This document shows positions 1-11,379 of a stretch of DNA of 64,000 bases, in pieces. Made by a program: the position numbers and the translations under genes. Each line of letters starts with the position of its first letter. Positions within the stretch are counted from its first letter, which is position 1. The stretch covers positions 9,874,134 to 9,938,133 of the forward strand of contig JAJEKV010000028.1 of assembly GCA_021234155.1 (NCBI GenBank), in the 5' to 3' direction. The notes under the pieces were generated by a model. It saw only the letters and a program-made list of their open reading frames with translations. It ran no database searches and was not told the origin of the DNA. The stretch is from Isoetes taiwanensis. Taxonomy: Eukaryota; Streptophyta; Lycopodiopsida; Isoetales; Isoetaceae.

Positions 1-158
1 TAGGATGACATCGCTCACTCAGGTGGCGAATTAGATACGTTAAGCAGGAAACTCGAAAAGGGAGTAAGCCAAGAGCGCGACCCTCTTGGATGGTCATGGT
101 TGGATGGTGAGTGAGTCAAAACATCTGCACACGCAACCCTCTTGAATGGTTGTCAGGT
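1..158. other. Left edge, short direct duplication
   Basis: No gene is seen. A segment of about 25 bp built on GACCCTCTTGGATGGT at 76-99 is repeated with changes at 131-157. The second copy leads straight into the first inverted duplication. Confidence 0.5.
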
Positions 159-416
159 CACCAGGCCTTATATTCTCAGTGGCAAACAATATAGACTTCT
201 CGAAATTCTTGTTACCTCCTTTAGAAGGAGCGAGCTTTGCTCTCACTCTCTTTTGCGTGTCTCTGTGTCAATGTATCTTAGATACTTTGCTAGGTTATAT
301 TACACAAAGACGCGCAAAATGGGGGTCTGGCGTAAATCGTTCGTTCTAGAGGAGGTTACAAGGTTTTTGAGTACTCTATTTTTATTGTGGCCACGGAGGA
401 TATAAGGCCTAGTGGT
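159..416. repeat. Fold-back (inverted duplication) A
   Basis: The segment 159-270 recurs in reverse complement at about 301-416, with a 30-base spacer. By eye the arms agree at roughly three quarters of positions; landmarks are AGGCCTTATAT, TTACCTCC and TTTTGCG. The same peptide-like string (TRPYIL...NLVTS type) can be read from both strands. No terminal inverted repeat or transposase is seen. It could be a fold-back transposon, a hairpin-RNA locus or a template-switch product. Confidence 0.75.
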
Positions 417-462
417 TGCTTGCGATTCTGTGTGTTCATTAGATGTTAGTGATTGAAGCAAG

Positions 463-626
463 CTTTGACTCCTGAATTCAAGCATCGAGACTTCCCCGTT
501 TTTCTTTCCCCCCGGCTCTTTGGGCAATGTAGCTTAGTTTACGTGCTAAGTTCCATTGTCCAAAGACCCGGGGGAAAGCAAAGATTGGGACATCTCGATG
601 CCTGGACCCAGGTCTCGAGGCGTCAG
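463..626. repeat. Fold-back B
   Basis: The left arm, about 463-537, pairs with 546-626. Shared blocks include GCATCGAGAC against its complement, and the CCCCCCGG / CCGGGGG run. The loop is under 10 bases, so the centre is nearly palindromic. The arms look about 80 per cent complementary. It lies 46 bases after fold-back A and is unrelated to it in sequence. Confidence 0.7.
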
Positions 627-777
627 AGGTGAGAGCGCACTCTAATTTCAAGCCAAAGTGGTGCCTGGGCGTTGTCCATCTATACAGTGGCTGTTAGGCA
701 CCAAATCATGGAACATCCTAACTCCTTCTATTGATGGAGAACCTTGAGCATCACTATGATTTGAAATTGGAGGACGC

Positions 778-977
778 GTCACGTTAACTTTGGTACGCCA
801 AATCGCCATTTGGATGCCATCTGGACCTATAATTTGTACCTCCATTCCTTTGGGTGGCACATGCCATGCAAACCCATTTGGGTATTCAGAGCATGTGCCA
901 CCCAGAGGAATAGAGTACAGATTATAGGTCCAGATAGCATTCAAAGCCCAATTTGGCATACCGAAGTTATTCCCGAC
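778..977. repeat. Fold-back C
   Basis: This is the best conserved of the first four. Positions 792-863 pair with 892-962 around a 28-base loop, and pairing continues weakly to 778 and 977. Key blocks are GGACCTATAAT on the left and ATTATAGGTCC on the right, and GGGTGGCACATG against CATGTGCCACCC. Mismatches are scattered, as expected of an old inverted duplication or a young MIRNA-like hairpin. A much weaker self-complementary stretch lies just upstream at about 669-712. Confidence 0.8.
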
Positions 978-998
978 TTGGGTACCGAAGTACCTTGT

Positions 999-1149
999 GA
1001 ACCTTCTGATGGATCAGATTCGTCCGGGCTGGTCCGAGGCTGTTTGGCCCCTTCGCATGCGTAGATTACTTCTCATCAGCAAGATTCTGGCGCATGCGAA
1101 GAGGCAAGCAACAACGGAGGTCGAGACGGGTCTGATCCACGAAGGTTTC
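999..1149. repeat. Fold-back D
   Basis: Arms 999-1071 and 1081-1149 surround a 9-base loop. The inner stem includes CTTCGCATGCG and CGCATGCGAAG, and the outer stem includes GGATCAGA and TCTGATCC. It begins about 20 bases after fold-back C. Confidence 0.7.
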
Positions 1150-1341
1150 GTGGCAATCGCGGGTTACACATGAAAGAAACATAGAAAGAAACATAGAAAG
1201 AACTATCATACATTAACGAAACATTTGTGACAAAAATTATAACCAAAACTTCTTTTTATTAATAGTGCGAGGGGACGGTTACAATAGTATGAAAATCCTC
1301 AAGACCAATTACAACAGATGAAGATACTCATCACATCATTT

Positions 1342-3740
1342 TTCTAGGCAGCGCCTTCTTCATCAGTTTCATCATTTGCAGTTCCATCCTCTTCTTGCTG
1401 GGAACCTAGGTTCAACCTCCGATGACCCTTTCCTTTAGTGAAACGTCCTCGAGACGTGTTTTTCCTAGCCCGTTCTCTGTTTGTCAAGGTAAAGCGCAAA
1501 GGTGAGTCCGTTGGATCACGTAAGCCAGTCACGTCATCAACTGCATTGCTCGAACCTGGCCTTTCTGTATCAGACTCCTCGGTATCCTCGCTGTCGGCTG
1601 ATCCGTCTGAGAATATGGCTTGGTCTATATCATCTTCGTCATCAACGAAGTGGGTACGTTGAATGTCTTCATCAACATGGCTTGCAGCATTTATTGCAAG
1701 CATCTCGTCCTCACTGTCTTCGAAGCTGTCCTCTTCCACTTCGGAATGATCCATGAAAGGAAACCGTAGCTTATCGATTATGGATGTACCCACATTACGA
1801 TTCAATAGCCGCCCGGTTTGAGAAGTTGTATACAAGTTTGTGCGCCTTCTTATGTATCAAGCGATTGCGGGTGACATTGTGTATGTACTTATAGGCACTC
1901 CAATTCCTCTCACTTGCACTATTGGAAGATACCAAAGAGAGGATAGTCATTGCAATTGCCTGCAAGGTATCAGTAACTTGCCCATGGGCTTGCCACCATG
2001 CATATGATTCCATATTTGGTTCCTTCTTATGACTCTCCGGTCGTCGCGGAAGCTCTTCATCCGCCCACCTTCCACTCGGGTGTTCGTATTCATTAACTTC
2101 GGCAATGAAAAGCTTGTAGTCCGAAATGTTGGGATAGAACATTTTGCAACCTTCTTCAACGACCCCATCACTTCTTTATCTCGTATGCTGGTCCATATCG
2201 TGGGTTGTGTGGGTCTAAGGCACGCGCGGTGCCATGAAGATCACCGTATGACTTCTTCCATCGTTCATTGAAGTCTCTCGAGTAGTCTTTGCGGCGCTTA
2301 GCATTGTCAAATGGCGCATTGGGACCATCACGTTCTAGGAAGGATTGAATGGAGTGCCAACACCTCCGGACCTTTCCAAAGGCTTGCCTTCAAGAATCAA
2401 GGGTTTTGATGGCATGACAAACAGGTTGCATGCACCTCACAACATTTTTTACACCTTTCCAAAATGTCTCCCGCCCAAGCATTTCTCGAAGGGCAGCAGC
2501 TTGTTGTCGGTGTTTGGCGGCATTTTTCCCTTTCTGCCTTCTTTCCCAATCAAAAAACTCTGTATGATTAAAGGTTGAGATAATCCAATCACGACACTTC
2601 AGCACTCTTTCAAGACAGATATAATTGGAACCAAACCGAGTTTGCCCAGGATTCATGAGTGCTAGGCTCTTCTGACGCAATGACTTGTAAATGGCATAAA
2701 TTGCCGGCTTCTTTGTGATGAATTTTACAAGCCGACGCGCTTTCTGAATGGGATCTTTGAACCACGTGTGCTGTGAGAACCAGTCCTTCAGCAATAGGTT
2801 CAGGCAATGGCATTGGCAACTAGTAGCATGCAACCCTGGAAATTCGGCCTCCAGTAATTGACCCGCTAGCTTGCAATTAGACGCGTTATCCATTACAACT
2901 TGAAATATTCTCTTCGGTCCAAAACTCTCTATCACGGCCTTTGTTTTCTGAAAAATCCAATCCGGTCACTTGGTCAGTTTTGGTTTCTATGGTTTTCAAA
3001 AATACTTCACCCCCCGGATACACGATCATGAAATTTATAAGATGGTCCTTGTTTACATTGCTCCAACCATCAGTCACTAATGAAGTGGCGCGCTCACCAC
3101 CACACGACACAACTTCATCTCCACCCTCTCAACCATTTTTCCATGTATTTCATCAACCATCTTATTGTTGGCATGCTTGTATGAAGGCGTCTAAAAAAAG
3201 CCGGGTCCTGCTTTGGCAACTTCTTGGAAGGCTTCTTTCATTGCTTTATGCTCCGTAATATGTGGAGACAGCCCAAAGATATAAAATGCCTCTACAACCT
3301 TCGGTTGTGTCTTCTTCAATTGCTCGATGTTAAGCAATGATCAACCCTCTGTTGCTTCGATACTGTCTTTCCACTATTTCAATTGTCTCTATCATTCTCT
3401 GTTCTCCCGTGCTTGTACCTATTGACCCTAGTCCGCCCTCTGATCGGTATGCTGTCCCAACAGGGGGGGTGGTATAGTTATCTTCGATGCTTACTTCGCC
3501 CTACCGCTCTTGAGTATTCGTAACTCGTCTTTTTCTCATATTATTCTTCGTTTTGCGTATCCCATCCAGTCGAGACAATCTCTCGATGGCATCCTTTCGC
3601 AAGTCAGCAGATGCAGTACAAGTTGCGACACCCACGTCTCGTTCACGTAAGATGTGAGCTCGAATTCTTGTTGCAGAACCATTTACCGATGTGTATCCAC
3701 AAAACACACATTCCCACTCATTTGCGCCAAACTCTTTCAC
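1342..3740 (-). pseudogene. Decayed hAT-family transposase
   Basis: This is the remnant of a cut-and-paste hAT transposase. Reading from the right: a BED-type zinc finger (3740-3501, with the spaced C..C and a later H); a DUF659/RNase-H-like core (about 3110-2390) with LVTDGWSN and the hallmark VVMDNASNC...HCLNLLLKD; then the C-terminal dimerisation domain (about 2142-1795) with SSNSASERNWS and RNRL. An acidic, low-complexity tail follows to 1344. The pieces lie in different frames, with stops and frameshifts between them, so it cannot make an active enzyme. Gene order and spacing fit one full-length transposase of about 750 residues. I could not find convincing 8-bp target duplications or terminal repeats. 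Family identity is firm from motifs; element limits are not. Confidence 0.9.
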
Positions 3741-4234
3741 AAACTCCCATTACGGGCCTCTTTTCCGACCCTCCGATCGCGACCATGTGCACGAGTTGCG
3801 GTCCCGTGGCCTCCCCGCCACGGGCACACACGCATCCTCGCACCTCTAGAGGTAGATGCATGACCACGCCGCCTGCACCTCCGAGGTAGATGCATGACCG
3901 GTAGCCACCATTGCTCGGACCCTACCGACAATGTCTCTTAATCGACTCCTTGATTACACGAACTAAAGGAAGACGATATATGCAAAGGAGCAAGCTCACA
4001 ATGCATATGTTACGCCGACGTTCCGCGAAGAATCAAGGGGGTTGGACGGACCCTATAGGATATTCTATGGAAGCAGATGCCAACCCAAGGCTGGGGAAAC
4101 CACCGGGACGGAGTAAACTCACGCCCAAAGATCCAACGTCAGTCGTGGACTAAAAACGACACCTCAAAGGCAAACCGTTTCCCAAGGAGTATTTTGACTC
4201 AACCTGGCGGTCAACGTTCGAGGTGAATTCTAGG
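3741..4234. other. Probable hAT 5' flank, no gene
   Basis: No coding potential is seen. A perfect 8-bp stem, CCCGTGGC / GCCACGGG, lies at 3803-3824. A 24-base direct repeat ending GGTAGATGCATGACC occurs at 3841-3865 and 3876-3899. These could be subterminal motifs of the hAT element to the left. Confidence 0.4.
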
Positions 4235-4720
4235 GCTAATCACGTTTTTCTTATATATACTATTAACAGTGCCACAAAACAGGTCAAACAGTGGCGCAAA
4301 TATTTTTTTTGCTTAGTAAATCGGGCAAAACAATTTAGAAAATTTTCGGCGACGCCGAAAGGAACAAAAACAGACGCTGAAAATATTTTCGCGCACGCTG
4401 AAGATTATGTTTGGCACACGCCGGTTCAAATTATTTCGGCGTGCGAAAAACTCTTAACCGCGTCACGAAAAAATTCGCGGCTGTGATTGGCGGTATGGCG
4501 CTTTTTGCTGCGAAAAATTGGTTTAAGCGTCGACGCTGAAATCAGTAATCTTCAGCGTCGCGAAAATTTTTTCGCGTACGCGGTTTTGTTGCTTTCGCGT
4601 ACGCGAAAATTTTCTGACGCCGGAATTGTTTTCCGCCGTATTTTTTGCGTTTTATACGGCAAATTTGTGCCGTATCATTCAATTCATACGTATTCCGTAT
4701 AAAACGTACAGCGTATTGAA
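4235..4720. repeat. Large fold-back element E
   Basis: Nearly the whole interval is one inverted duplication centred near 4475. The left arm (about 4240-4472) aligns with the reverse complement of about 4480-4715. The clearest block is GAAAATTTTCG...CGCTGAAGATTA on the left, matched by its complement at 4545-4620. The arms are rich in TTCGCG/CGCGAA motifs against an AT-rich background. It ends a few bases before the first LINE fragment. A MITE or fold-back transposon is likeliest; being the LINE 5' region is a weaker alternative. Confidence 0.7.
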
Positions 4721-4737
4721 CCTATCCCTGGTCGGAT

Positions 4738-6827
4738 GTGCTTTGGAAACATGTATATAATCTCTATCATGATTCAGAAGGGAATTCCGATTCTACCCAC
4801 TATAACAGATCAAACTTATTGATTTCAACAGAAGAAGTAGCGGATGGCATATCACGTTTGGCAAACGGTAAAGCCAAGGATCTTCAAGGTCTTTGCGCGG
4901 AACATATCAAATGGGCAGGGCCCAAAATCCATCCTATTATTTCAGATCTGTTAACGAAAGCAGTGTCACAAGGAATCCCTCAACAATGGCAGATTAATCG
5001 GGTGGTACCAGTGCATAAAGGTGGTGCAGCGGGGGAAATTAATAATTACAGAACAATACTGGTAAGTGGCTTGTTAACGAAGTTGCTGGCATCTATTTTG
5101 GAGAAGAGAATTAGTATGTGGGCGGAGAGTAATCACAAAAGATCGGAAACACAGGCAGGTTTCCGTGCTGGAAGATCTACGATGGATCATTTATTAGTGC
5201 TCAAATCAATATTTGACACAGTTAAGGGGACTAAGAAGCCTGCATATGTAGCCTTTGTGGATTTTAGAAAGGCCTTTGATAGAGTGCCTAGACCTAAATT
5301 GTGGGAGAGATTGGAGAAATTAGAGGTGCCAGAACAATTACGCTTGTGCAAGTATTATATGAAAAGGTATTGATACAGCTTTCCTTTCCCCTCTCTGTAG
5401 AAAACCCAGAATATATTGATAGCAATATGGGGGTCAAGCAGGGCTGCCCAATGTCTCCCACTCTGTTTGGATTGTTCATTGACAGTCTTGAGGGCTGGTT
5501 ACATGACAATTGCCCGGAGGGGATGATATTTCTGACTATGTGGTGCGGATACTAATGTATGCTGATGACGTAGTTATTTTTGCCAGATCACCAGAACACA
5601 TGCAGAAACATTTAGATGGGCTGGCCCGCTTCTGTGATACCACGGGAATGCAAGTGAACTTGGATAAGACAAATATCATGACAGTAGGGGCACTTAAACA
5701 GGAATTATTTCAATATAAGGGAGCTCTGGTGAATACCTGTGATTCCTATAAGTACTTGGGGTTGATTTTCCACAGGAACCATAGATGGAACATGTGCATA
5801 CAGCAGAGAATCGATGGGAGTTATAAGGCTCTTTATGCTATGCAGAGCCTATGCCGAGAAGCACATTTATGGTCTTGGTCACTTAAGCAGAAACTTTTTG
5901 TTTCACTAGTACAGAGTGTAGCATTATATGGCAGTGAGATATGGGGGCCTAGCCTCTCACAGGGATTATGGGATGATTTAGAGCAAATTCTAAAGAAATT
6001 CATACGCCTTGAGATAGGGGTAAAAGCTCAGACTCCATATCAAATGATGTTAACTGAATGTGGGCTAATGCCTTTAGAAGGAGAAGCGTTAGTCAGATGC
6101 ATTAGATACCTGAAAAAAGTGGATACCATGGACATCACAAGACTCCCTCACAAGGCCCTTTTGGTTAGCAAGGATAAAGGATGGTTTCAAGATGTTGTAA
6201 GATGGCTAAGGAAGTGGGATATTGACTGGCAGGAGGCACTTTTGGTAGGCAATAACTTGAGACAATGGGTTTTTGGTAAGGTATACAAGAAGATGTGGTC
6301 TCAACCTAAAACAAAAATGATTCTATACAGGCAAAGCATGAATCCTAGTTTGGGAATAGCCAAGTACCTACATGAGAACATCTCTATAAAGAAAAGGCAT
6401 GCAATAGGACGAATACGTCTTAGCTCGCATCATTTGGGAGTGGAAACTGGTAGATGGGGACATGTTATCCCTAGGATGGAGAGATATTGTAAGATTTATG
6501 GGAAGAACAAATAGAAGATGAAGAACATGCATTGCTTCATTGTAGTGCTTATCATGCATTAAGAGCACAACATGGGATTAATGCCCAAGATCTTTGTACC
6601 TTCTTTACCTTGGGAGGAGATAAGATTGGGGCATATATATTAGAATTGATGAGATGTAGAGAGAATTCTCTGAAGAGATTGAATAACATTATAGAGGATG
6701 ATAATATGTTGAGTGAGAGTGACGAGTTAGATGAGGATTCTGAAACTCATCTACTCTTTTATGATGATGTGTAAAAGTTTGGTTGTCTTTTAGGCCTTTG
6801 AGGCCTCCCAAAGACTTAATACACTTC

Positions 6828-6830
<3 letters not shown>
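4738..6830 (+). mobile_element. LINE copy 1, 5'-truncated, frameshifted
   Basis: Reverse transcriptase half of a non-LTR retrotransposon. Motif A (FVDFRKAFDRV) is at 5251-5290, motif B (GVKQGCPMSPT) at about 5428-5465 and the catalytic YADD at 5558-5569. The thumb and the LYGSEIWGP region follow, then a C-terminal Cys-His knuckle, here partly lost. The protein starts inside the RT domain; no endonuclease or ORF1 is present. Frame changes near 5375, 5545 and 6512 break it. The frame ends with an acidic tail and a stop near 6774. A short 3' segment follows with nested complementary blocks GTCTTT..AAAGAC and AGGCC..GGCCT, then ACACTTCACTT and a (TC)n tail. Very similar to LINE copy 2. Confidence 0.92.

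Positions 6831-6882
<52 letters not shown>
6831..6882. repeat. (TC)n tract joining LINE copies 1 and 2
   Basis: 26 uninterrupted TC units. The tract directly follows the 3' end of LINE copy 1, and the YADD-encoding codons of copy 2 begin within 4 bases of its right edge. Confidence 0.97.
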
Positions 6883-6888
<6 letters not shown>

Positions 6889-8148
6889 GCTGATGATGTG
6901 GTGCTATTTGCACGATCTCAGGTACACATGCAGCAATTACTTGATCAATTGGCTGCTTTCTGTAACAAAACGGGGATGCAAGTAAATCTAGAGAAGACTA
7001 AAACCATGACAGTAGGTGCGCTCAAGCAGGAACAGGGGTTTCTCTATTTGGGTGAAAAAGTTGAGATATGTGAGACATATAAATATCTGGGACTTACTAT
7101 TAGCAGGAATCATAAATGGCATCAATGCATACAACAAAGAATTGAAAGTGGGCAGAAGGCACTGTATTCTATGCAAAGCATGTGCAGGAAAACCCACATA
7201 TGGGCATGGCCACTAAAGAAAAAACTGTATGAAACTCTAGTCCAAAGCATAGTATTATATGGGGCTGAAATTTGGGGACCAGGGCTGCCACAAGGCTCTT
7301 GGGATGATAGTGAACAGGTACACAAGAAGTTTCTCAGGCTGGAATTGGGTGTAAAGGCGCAAACCCCATATCCGATGATGCTAGCCGAATGCGGCACTAT
7401 GCCACTTGAAGGGGAAGCTTTACTCAAATGCATTAGGTACCTTGCTAAAATAAAAAAGATGGATGCCACACGCATTCCTTATTATGCTTGCCTGAACACT
7501 GAACATAAAGGATGGTTTGCTGATGTCAAGACATGGGTTGAAAGATGGGATATCATGTGGGAAGAGGCAATTTCCATTGACAGCCTGAGAACATGGGTCT
7601 ATGAAAAGGTTAGAAGAAAAATGTGGATGAGCCCAAAGACTAAGATGATATTGTACAAGATGCATATGAATCCTACATTGGATGAGGCAATACATCTAAA
7701 GGAGAACTTATCGATAAAGAAGAGGCACAATATCAGCAGAATCCGGCTCAGCTCGCACCATCTAGGTGTGGAGGTTGGGAGATGGGGTACTACTCCGAGA
7801 ACCATGAGATGCTGCAACGTATGCGGCAAAGATGAGATAGAAGATGAAGACCATGTCATACTTAAGTGTCCAGCCTATAGTATAATACGAGACAGATATG
7901 GCATCAACGTGCCTGACTTACATACCTTTTTTGGATTGGAAGGAAATAGAATTGGATCCTTTTTAATTGAGACTCTACAGCATAGAGAGAGTTGTACTAA
8001 AAATGTAAATACCCTAATAGAAGAAGAGGATGCATTGAGTGAGAGTGAGGAATTGGATGAGGAATTGGAAACTCATCTAATTTTTTATGACTATGATGTA
8101 TAATAATGTCGTCTTATAGGCCTGGGAGGCCTCCCAAAAGACGTAATA
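6883..8148 (+). mobile_element. LINE copy 2, 5'-truncated at the YADD motif
   Basis: An open frame of about 400 codons runs from the junction to a stop at 8101. It begins with YADDVVLFARSQ (6886 onward) and continues through KYLGLTIS, LYGAEIWGPGLP and RIRLSSHHLGVEVGRWG. A complete zinc knuckle, C-x2-C-x8-H-x4-C, follows (CNVCGKDEIEDEDHVILKC), then the acidic tail. Everything upstream of RT motif C is missing, so it cannot be a functional polymerase. It ends in a 3' stem-loop (about 8110-8142) whose arms are GTCTT/AAGAC and AGGCCT/AGGCCT, then ACACTTCACTT. The unbroken frame suggests a younger copy than copy 1. Confidence 0.93.
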
Positions 8149-8332
<184 letters not shown>

Positions 8333-8753
8333 AAAAATTGGCCACATGCTTAAGTAAAAAATCCATCTCTCGTCACATCACGGTTCCTCCCGAAAATGCG
8401 ATTTTTTGGGAGGAGAGGAGAGACGATTGTCTCGAGGCTTAACGACCTCTGTTATTGGCAGAATTTTTCTTTGTTTGCCGGATTTTCGATCGTGCATCAA
8501 TTCAGGCCGACGAGAGAAAATGTGGGATAATTCGATCGTAACGTTCAATTCGGGTGCCAAATTGTGGGATATTCAAGCCTGTTTTTCTTGGTTCGGCGGG
8601 CTATGTGGGATAATTCATTTCTAGTTTTGCCTCCCCATTCTTTCGATTCCGGCCACTAAGCCATGGATCCGGTCATTCTTGGTATGATTGCCATGCTTTT
8701 TCGGGCTTTGACACTCGGATTTGCATTACAGACTCAACGAGCTCGAAGACCCA

Positions 8754-10000
8754 ATGACCCTTTTCGATGATGAGGTTTTAGAAGATAACAATGGTATGTT
8801 TTTTTGCGCATCTGCAGCGTTAATGGTTGCGGGTTCCAGCAGGGTTAGAAGACCACCAAGAAGATTTTGGATTGCTCCAAGGCAGAGAACACAATGGGAT
8901 AATATCGATAACCACGCATGGAATTGTATAGCTTCCTTTGAAGATGATATGTGGCACCAATTTTACAGGATGAAGAGAGCCACATTTGAGAGATTGGTAG
9001 GTTTAATTGTGCCCTATCTTGTCAGGCCCGGAAATAAAGTAAGGCCCCCTGTTGATCCAAAAAGCAGTTGCTATGGTTCTGTATTTTCTTGCACACGGGG
9101 ATATGCCCTTACATGTCGGTCAGAGATTTTATGTTGGGAAAGCAACAGTATTTAAATATACCAAGAAAATCACGCTTGTATTGGCTTCAAGACAATGTCA
9201 GTACAAACGTTTTTGTTGCAATGCCTACAGGTGCAAGATTAATTCAATTGCATTAAGGAATTCCATGATGCAACAGGGTTGCCCAATATATATGGTGCAG
9301 CTTGATCGGATCCCATATTTTTTATGGAGGAAACCCAAAAAAAAAGGACAATGGGGAAGACTATTACAGCCAGACATAAGAGGCATTCATGTCTCATGCA
9401 AGGAATTGTGACACATAGCAGACTTTTTTAAATGTTTGTTTGTGTAACAAGAACAAAGTTCAGTCCATGATTCCAACCAGTTCAAGAAGAGCTCCATCTA
9501 TAACAAAATTGCCTCCAAACAAATTTTGCAAGAACCAGTGGCGACTCTTAGTGGCAGAAAACTGAAGAAGGGGCAGCCTACTGATCAAGATGTTCAGGTA
9601 AATATTCCACCTCTTCTATTAGGTGATTCAGCCTATTCTAGCAGGCCCTTTCTCCTTAAAGTTTTTCCTCAAAATCAGGGTGCTTATGGTAAGTTCAACA
9701 AAAGGATGTAGGGGCAGAGTGTGTGTGGAGAATGGATTTGGCATTGTGAAGGAAAAATTCAGAATTCTGAAACACTTGCCCGTGCATGTTGCCAAAGCTT
9801 CCAAGATCATACACGCATGTTGTGTTCTTTGGAACTTCTGTATAATGGAAGACAAGGGCTGGGACATGCTGCCAATTGAAGATGATCCTCCACCAATTTA
9901 CTACTATGAAACAGAAGCCATGAACAGATCATTAAAAAAACAAGGTGATCAAATGAGGCACGTGTTATTTGAAAATCTGGATGGACATGTGATCCTATGA
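8754..10000 (+). pseudogene. PIF/Harbinger DDE transposase, broken
   Basis: Nuclease-type transposase recognisable along its length. An N-terminal part has WHQFYRMKRATFERLV (about 8950-9000). A helical segment AVAMVLYFLAHGDMPLHVG follows in another frame, then a decayed GLPNIYGA block where the first catalytic Asp should lie. Next is LLLGDSAYSSRPFLL (about 9625-9660, second Asp), and finally VENGFGIVKEKFRIL with the third acidic residue (about 9725-9770), running to a stop at 9998. At least three frame changes and a stop after GAA in the GAxD region inactivate it. The first ATG of the opening frame is at 8754; the true start is uncertain. Confidence 0.92.
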
Positions 10001-10526
10001 TTGTTTTTTGGTAGACAATAAATATTAAATTCAAAAGTCAATTCTTATCCATCTCGCTATCTTTACTTATTTGTCAGGCATTTCTTAAAGTTTCCATTTA
10101 GAGCCTCAAAACATTTCACTTGGAAATACTGAACAACCTGTTACAGAATTAGTGAGTCCTGTGACTTCACAATTAGAGAACTTAGAAGACTAGGAAAAAT
10201 CATTTGTACACAAACAAGTTTGATAAGAGAAGTTTATATTCATAAAAAAAGATTACATGGGCATATAAAGCCCTGTTCAAAATATTTGAGCATTTGAGCT
10301 GCCAGAAACATTTTAAGTGAGTCAAATGACTTCACTATACTAAAAAAAAGTCTGCACACCTTCCAATGATACCAGGAAATCTGCATGAATACACATTGGC
10401 ATTTGTTTTCAACTGTCAGTTTCCGAGCAATCATATGAGAAAAAAAAATGGCAGCCATGCCATTTAACAGAAACAAAGGCATTTTATAAAAAGAAAATGC
10501 ATAACAAAAAAAGAAGTGAAGGAGAG
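10001..10526. other. Harbinger internal spacer
   Basis: AT-rich DNA between the convergent transposase and Ser-rich ORF. I see no gene. It probably holds the two facing 3' untranslated regions. Confidence 0.5.
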
Positions 10527-11123
10527 TCAGATTCGCATAGAAAGGGGACACAGATCACAAGGAAAGGTTGGACTACGAATTTCATGGAGGCACCACATTT
10601 CCTGTAGCTTCACATAGACACACTCCATATGCCCTGTCCGGTTGTTTGCAGAATTTGCAGCCCATTCCAAAACCTTCTGATCCACGCTAACGCCCATTCG
10701 AATAAAAACTGCAATGGTCTCCTTACTGAAGCTGCAATGAATAACCTTGTGAGACATAACTTCAACTTCAGGGTTTGCTGGCTGGACAGTGGAAGATGAA
10801 AACTGGCTTTCTTCTTGCTCCACTTCGTCCGAAGAGTCTTCAAGATTCTCCTCAGGATCATGATTTTCCTGAAAAATATTTTCTAAGCTGACAGGCGGGT
10901 CACTAAACTGCAGAGAATCCCCACTGCTGTCGGGAAGAACCTCGTCACTGGAGGTAGGCCAGGTATCATGGTCAGAATAATAGGGTTTCTCGGAGGAAGA
11001 TGAAGATGTGGTGGGTGGAGTTTGATAGGATGATGATCTCGAAGAAGAGCTCGAAGAGGAACTCGAAGAAGAGGAGCTTCGGCTTGGAGAGCGTTGGCGC
11101 TTTCTGTTCACGACTCTCTCCAT
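10527..11123 (-). CDS. Ser/Glu-rich ORF inside the Harbinger element
   Basis: An intact frame of 198 codons from an ATG at 11123 to a stop at 10527. The start MERVVNRKRQRSPSRS leads into a run of about 13 serines, a second Ser/Pro-rich stretch, and a long acidic Asp/Glu/Ser region. The last 60 or so residues are better structured (HKVIHCSFSKETIAVFIRM...VLEWAANSA). The basic N-terminus could act as a nuclear-localisation signal; that is inference. It does not resemble the DDE or Myb-like protein. It shares strand with the Myb-like ORF, which ends about 250 bases upstream. It may be a captured host exon, a third element-encoded protein, or the displaced tail of the Myb-like protein. Unlike its neighbours it is unbroken. 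Confidence 0.5.
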   Translation of the reverse strand: MERVVNRKRQRSPSRSSSSSSSSSSSSSRSSSYQTPPTTSSSSSEKPYYSDHDTWPTSSDEVLPDSSGDSLQFSDPPVSLENIFQENHDPEENLEDSSDEVEQEESQFSSSTVQPANPEVEVMSHKVIHCSFSKETIAVFIRMGVSVDQKVLEWAANSANNRTGHMECVYVKLQEMWCLHEIRSPTFPCDLCPLSMRI

Positions 11124-11379
11124 ATTGTCGAAGCGGGTTGCATGCAAGAATTGGAGGGAGCTTAAGTAGCCTTTACGAATTTGGATGACTGTGACTAGAA
11201 GGCAATATTTAATGCTAAAATAATAGGACTGTACAACTTCTTTAATATTTAAGAATACTGGATGATTTTGTGACAGTTCCAAAAAAGAAATTCTAAAAAG
11301 CAAATAACTGAAAACGAACCTTTATTCCTTGTTTTTGGCAGCAAGTTTGACAATTTCGAGCAAGGTCTCCTTTGTCATT

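Noticed and set aside
4738-8103. Group II intron or telomerase RT
   Set aside because: RT motifs are followed by the LINE C-terminal region and a Cys-His knuckle, without intron maturase X or telomerase domains.
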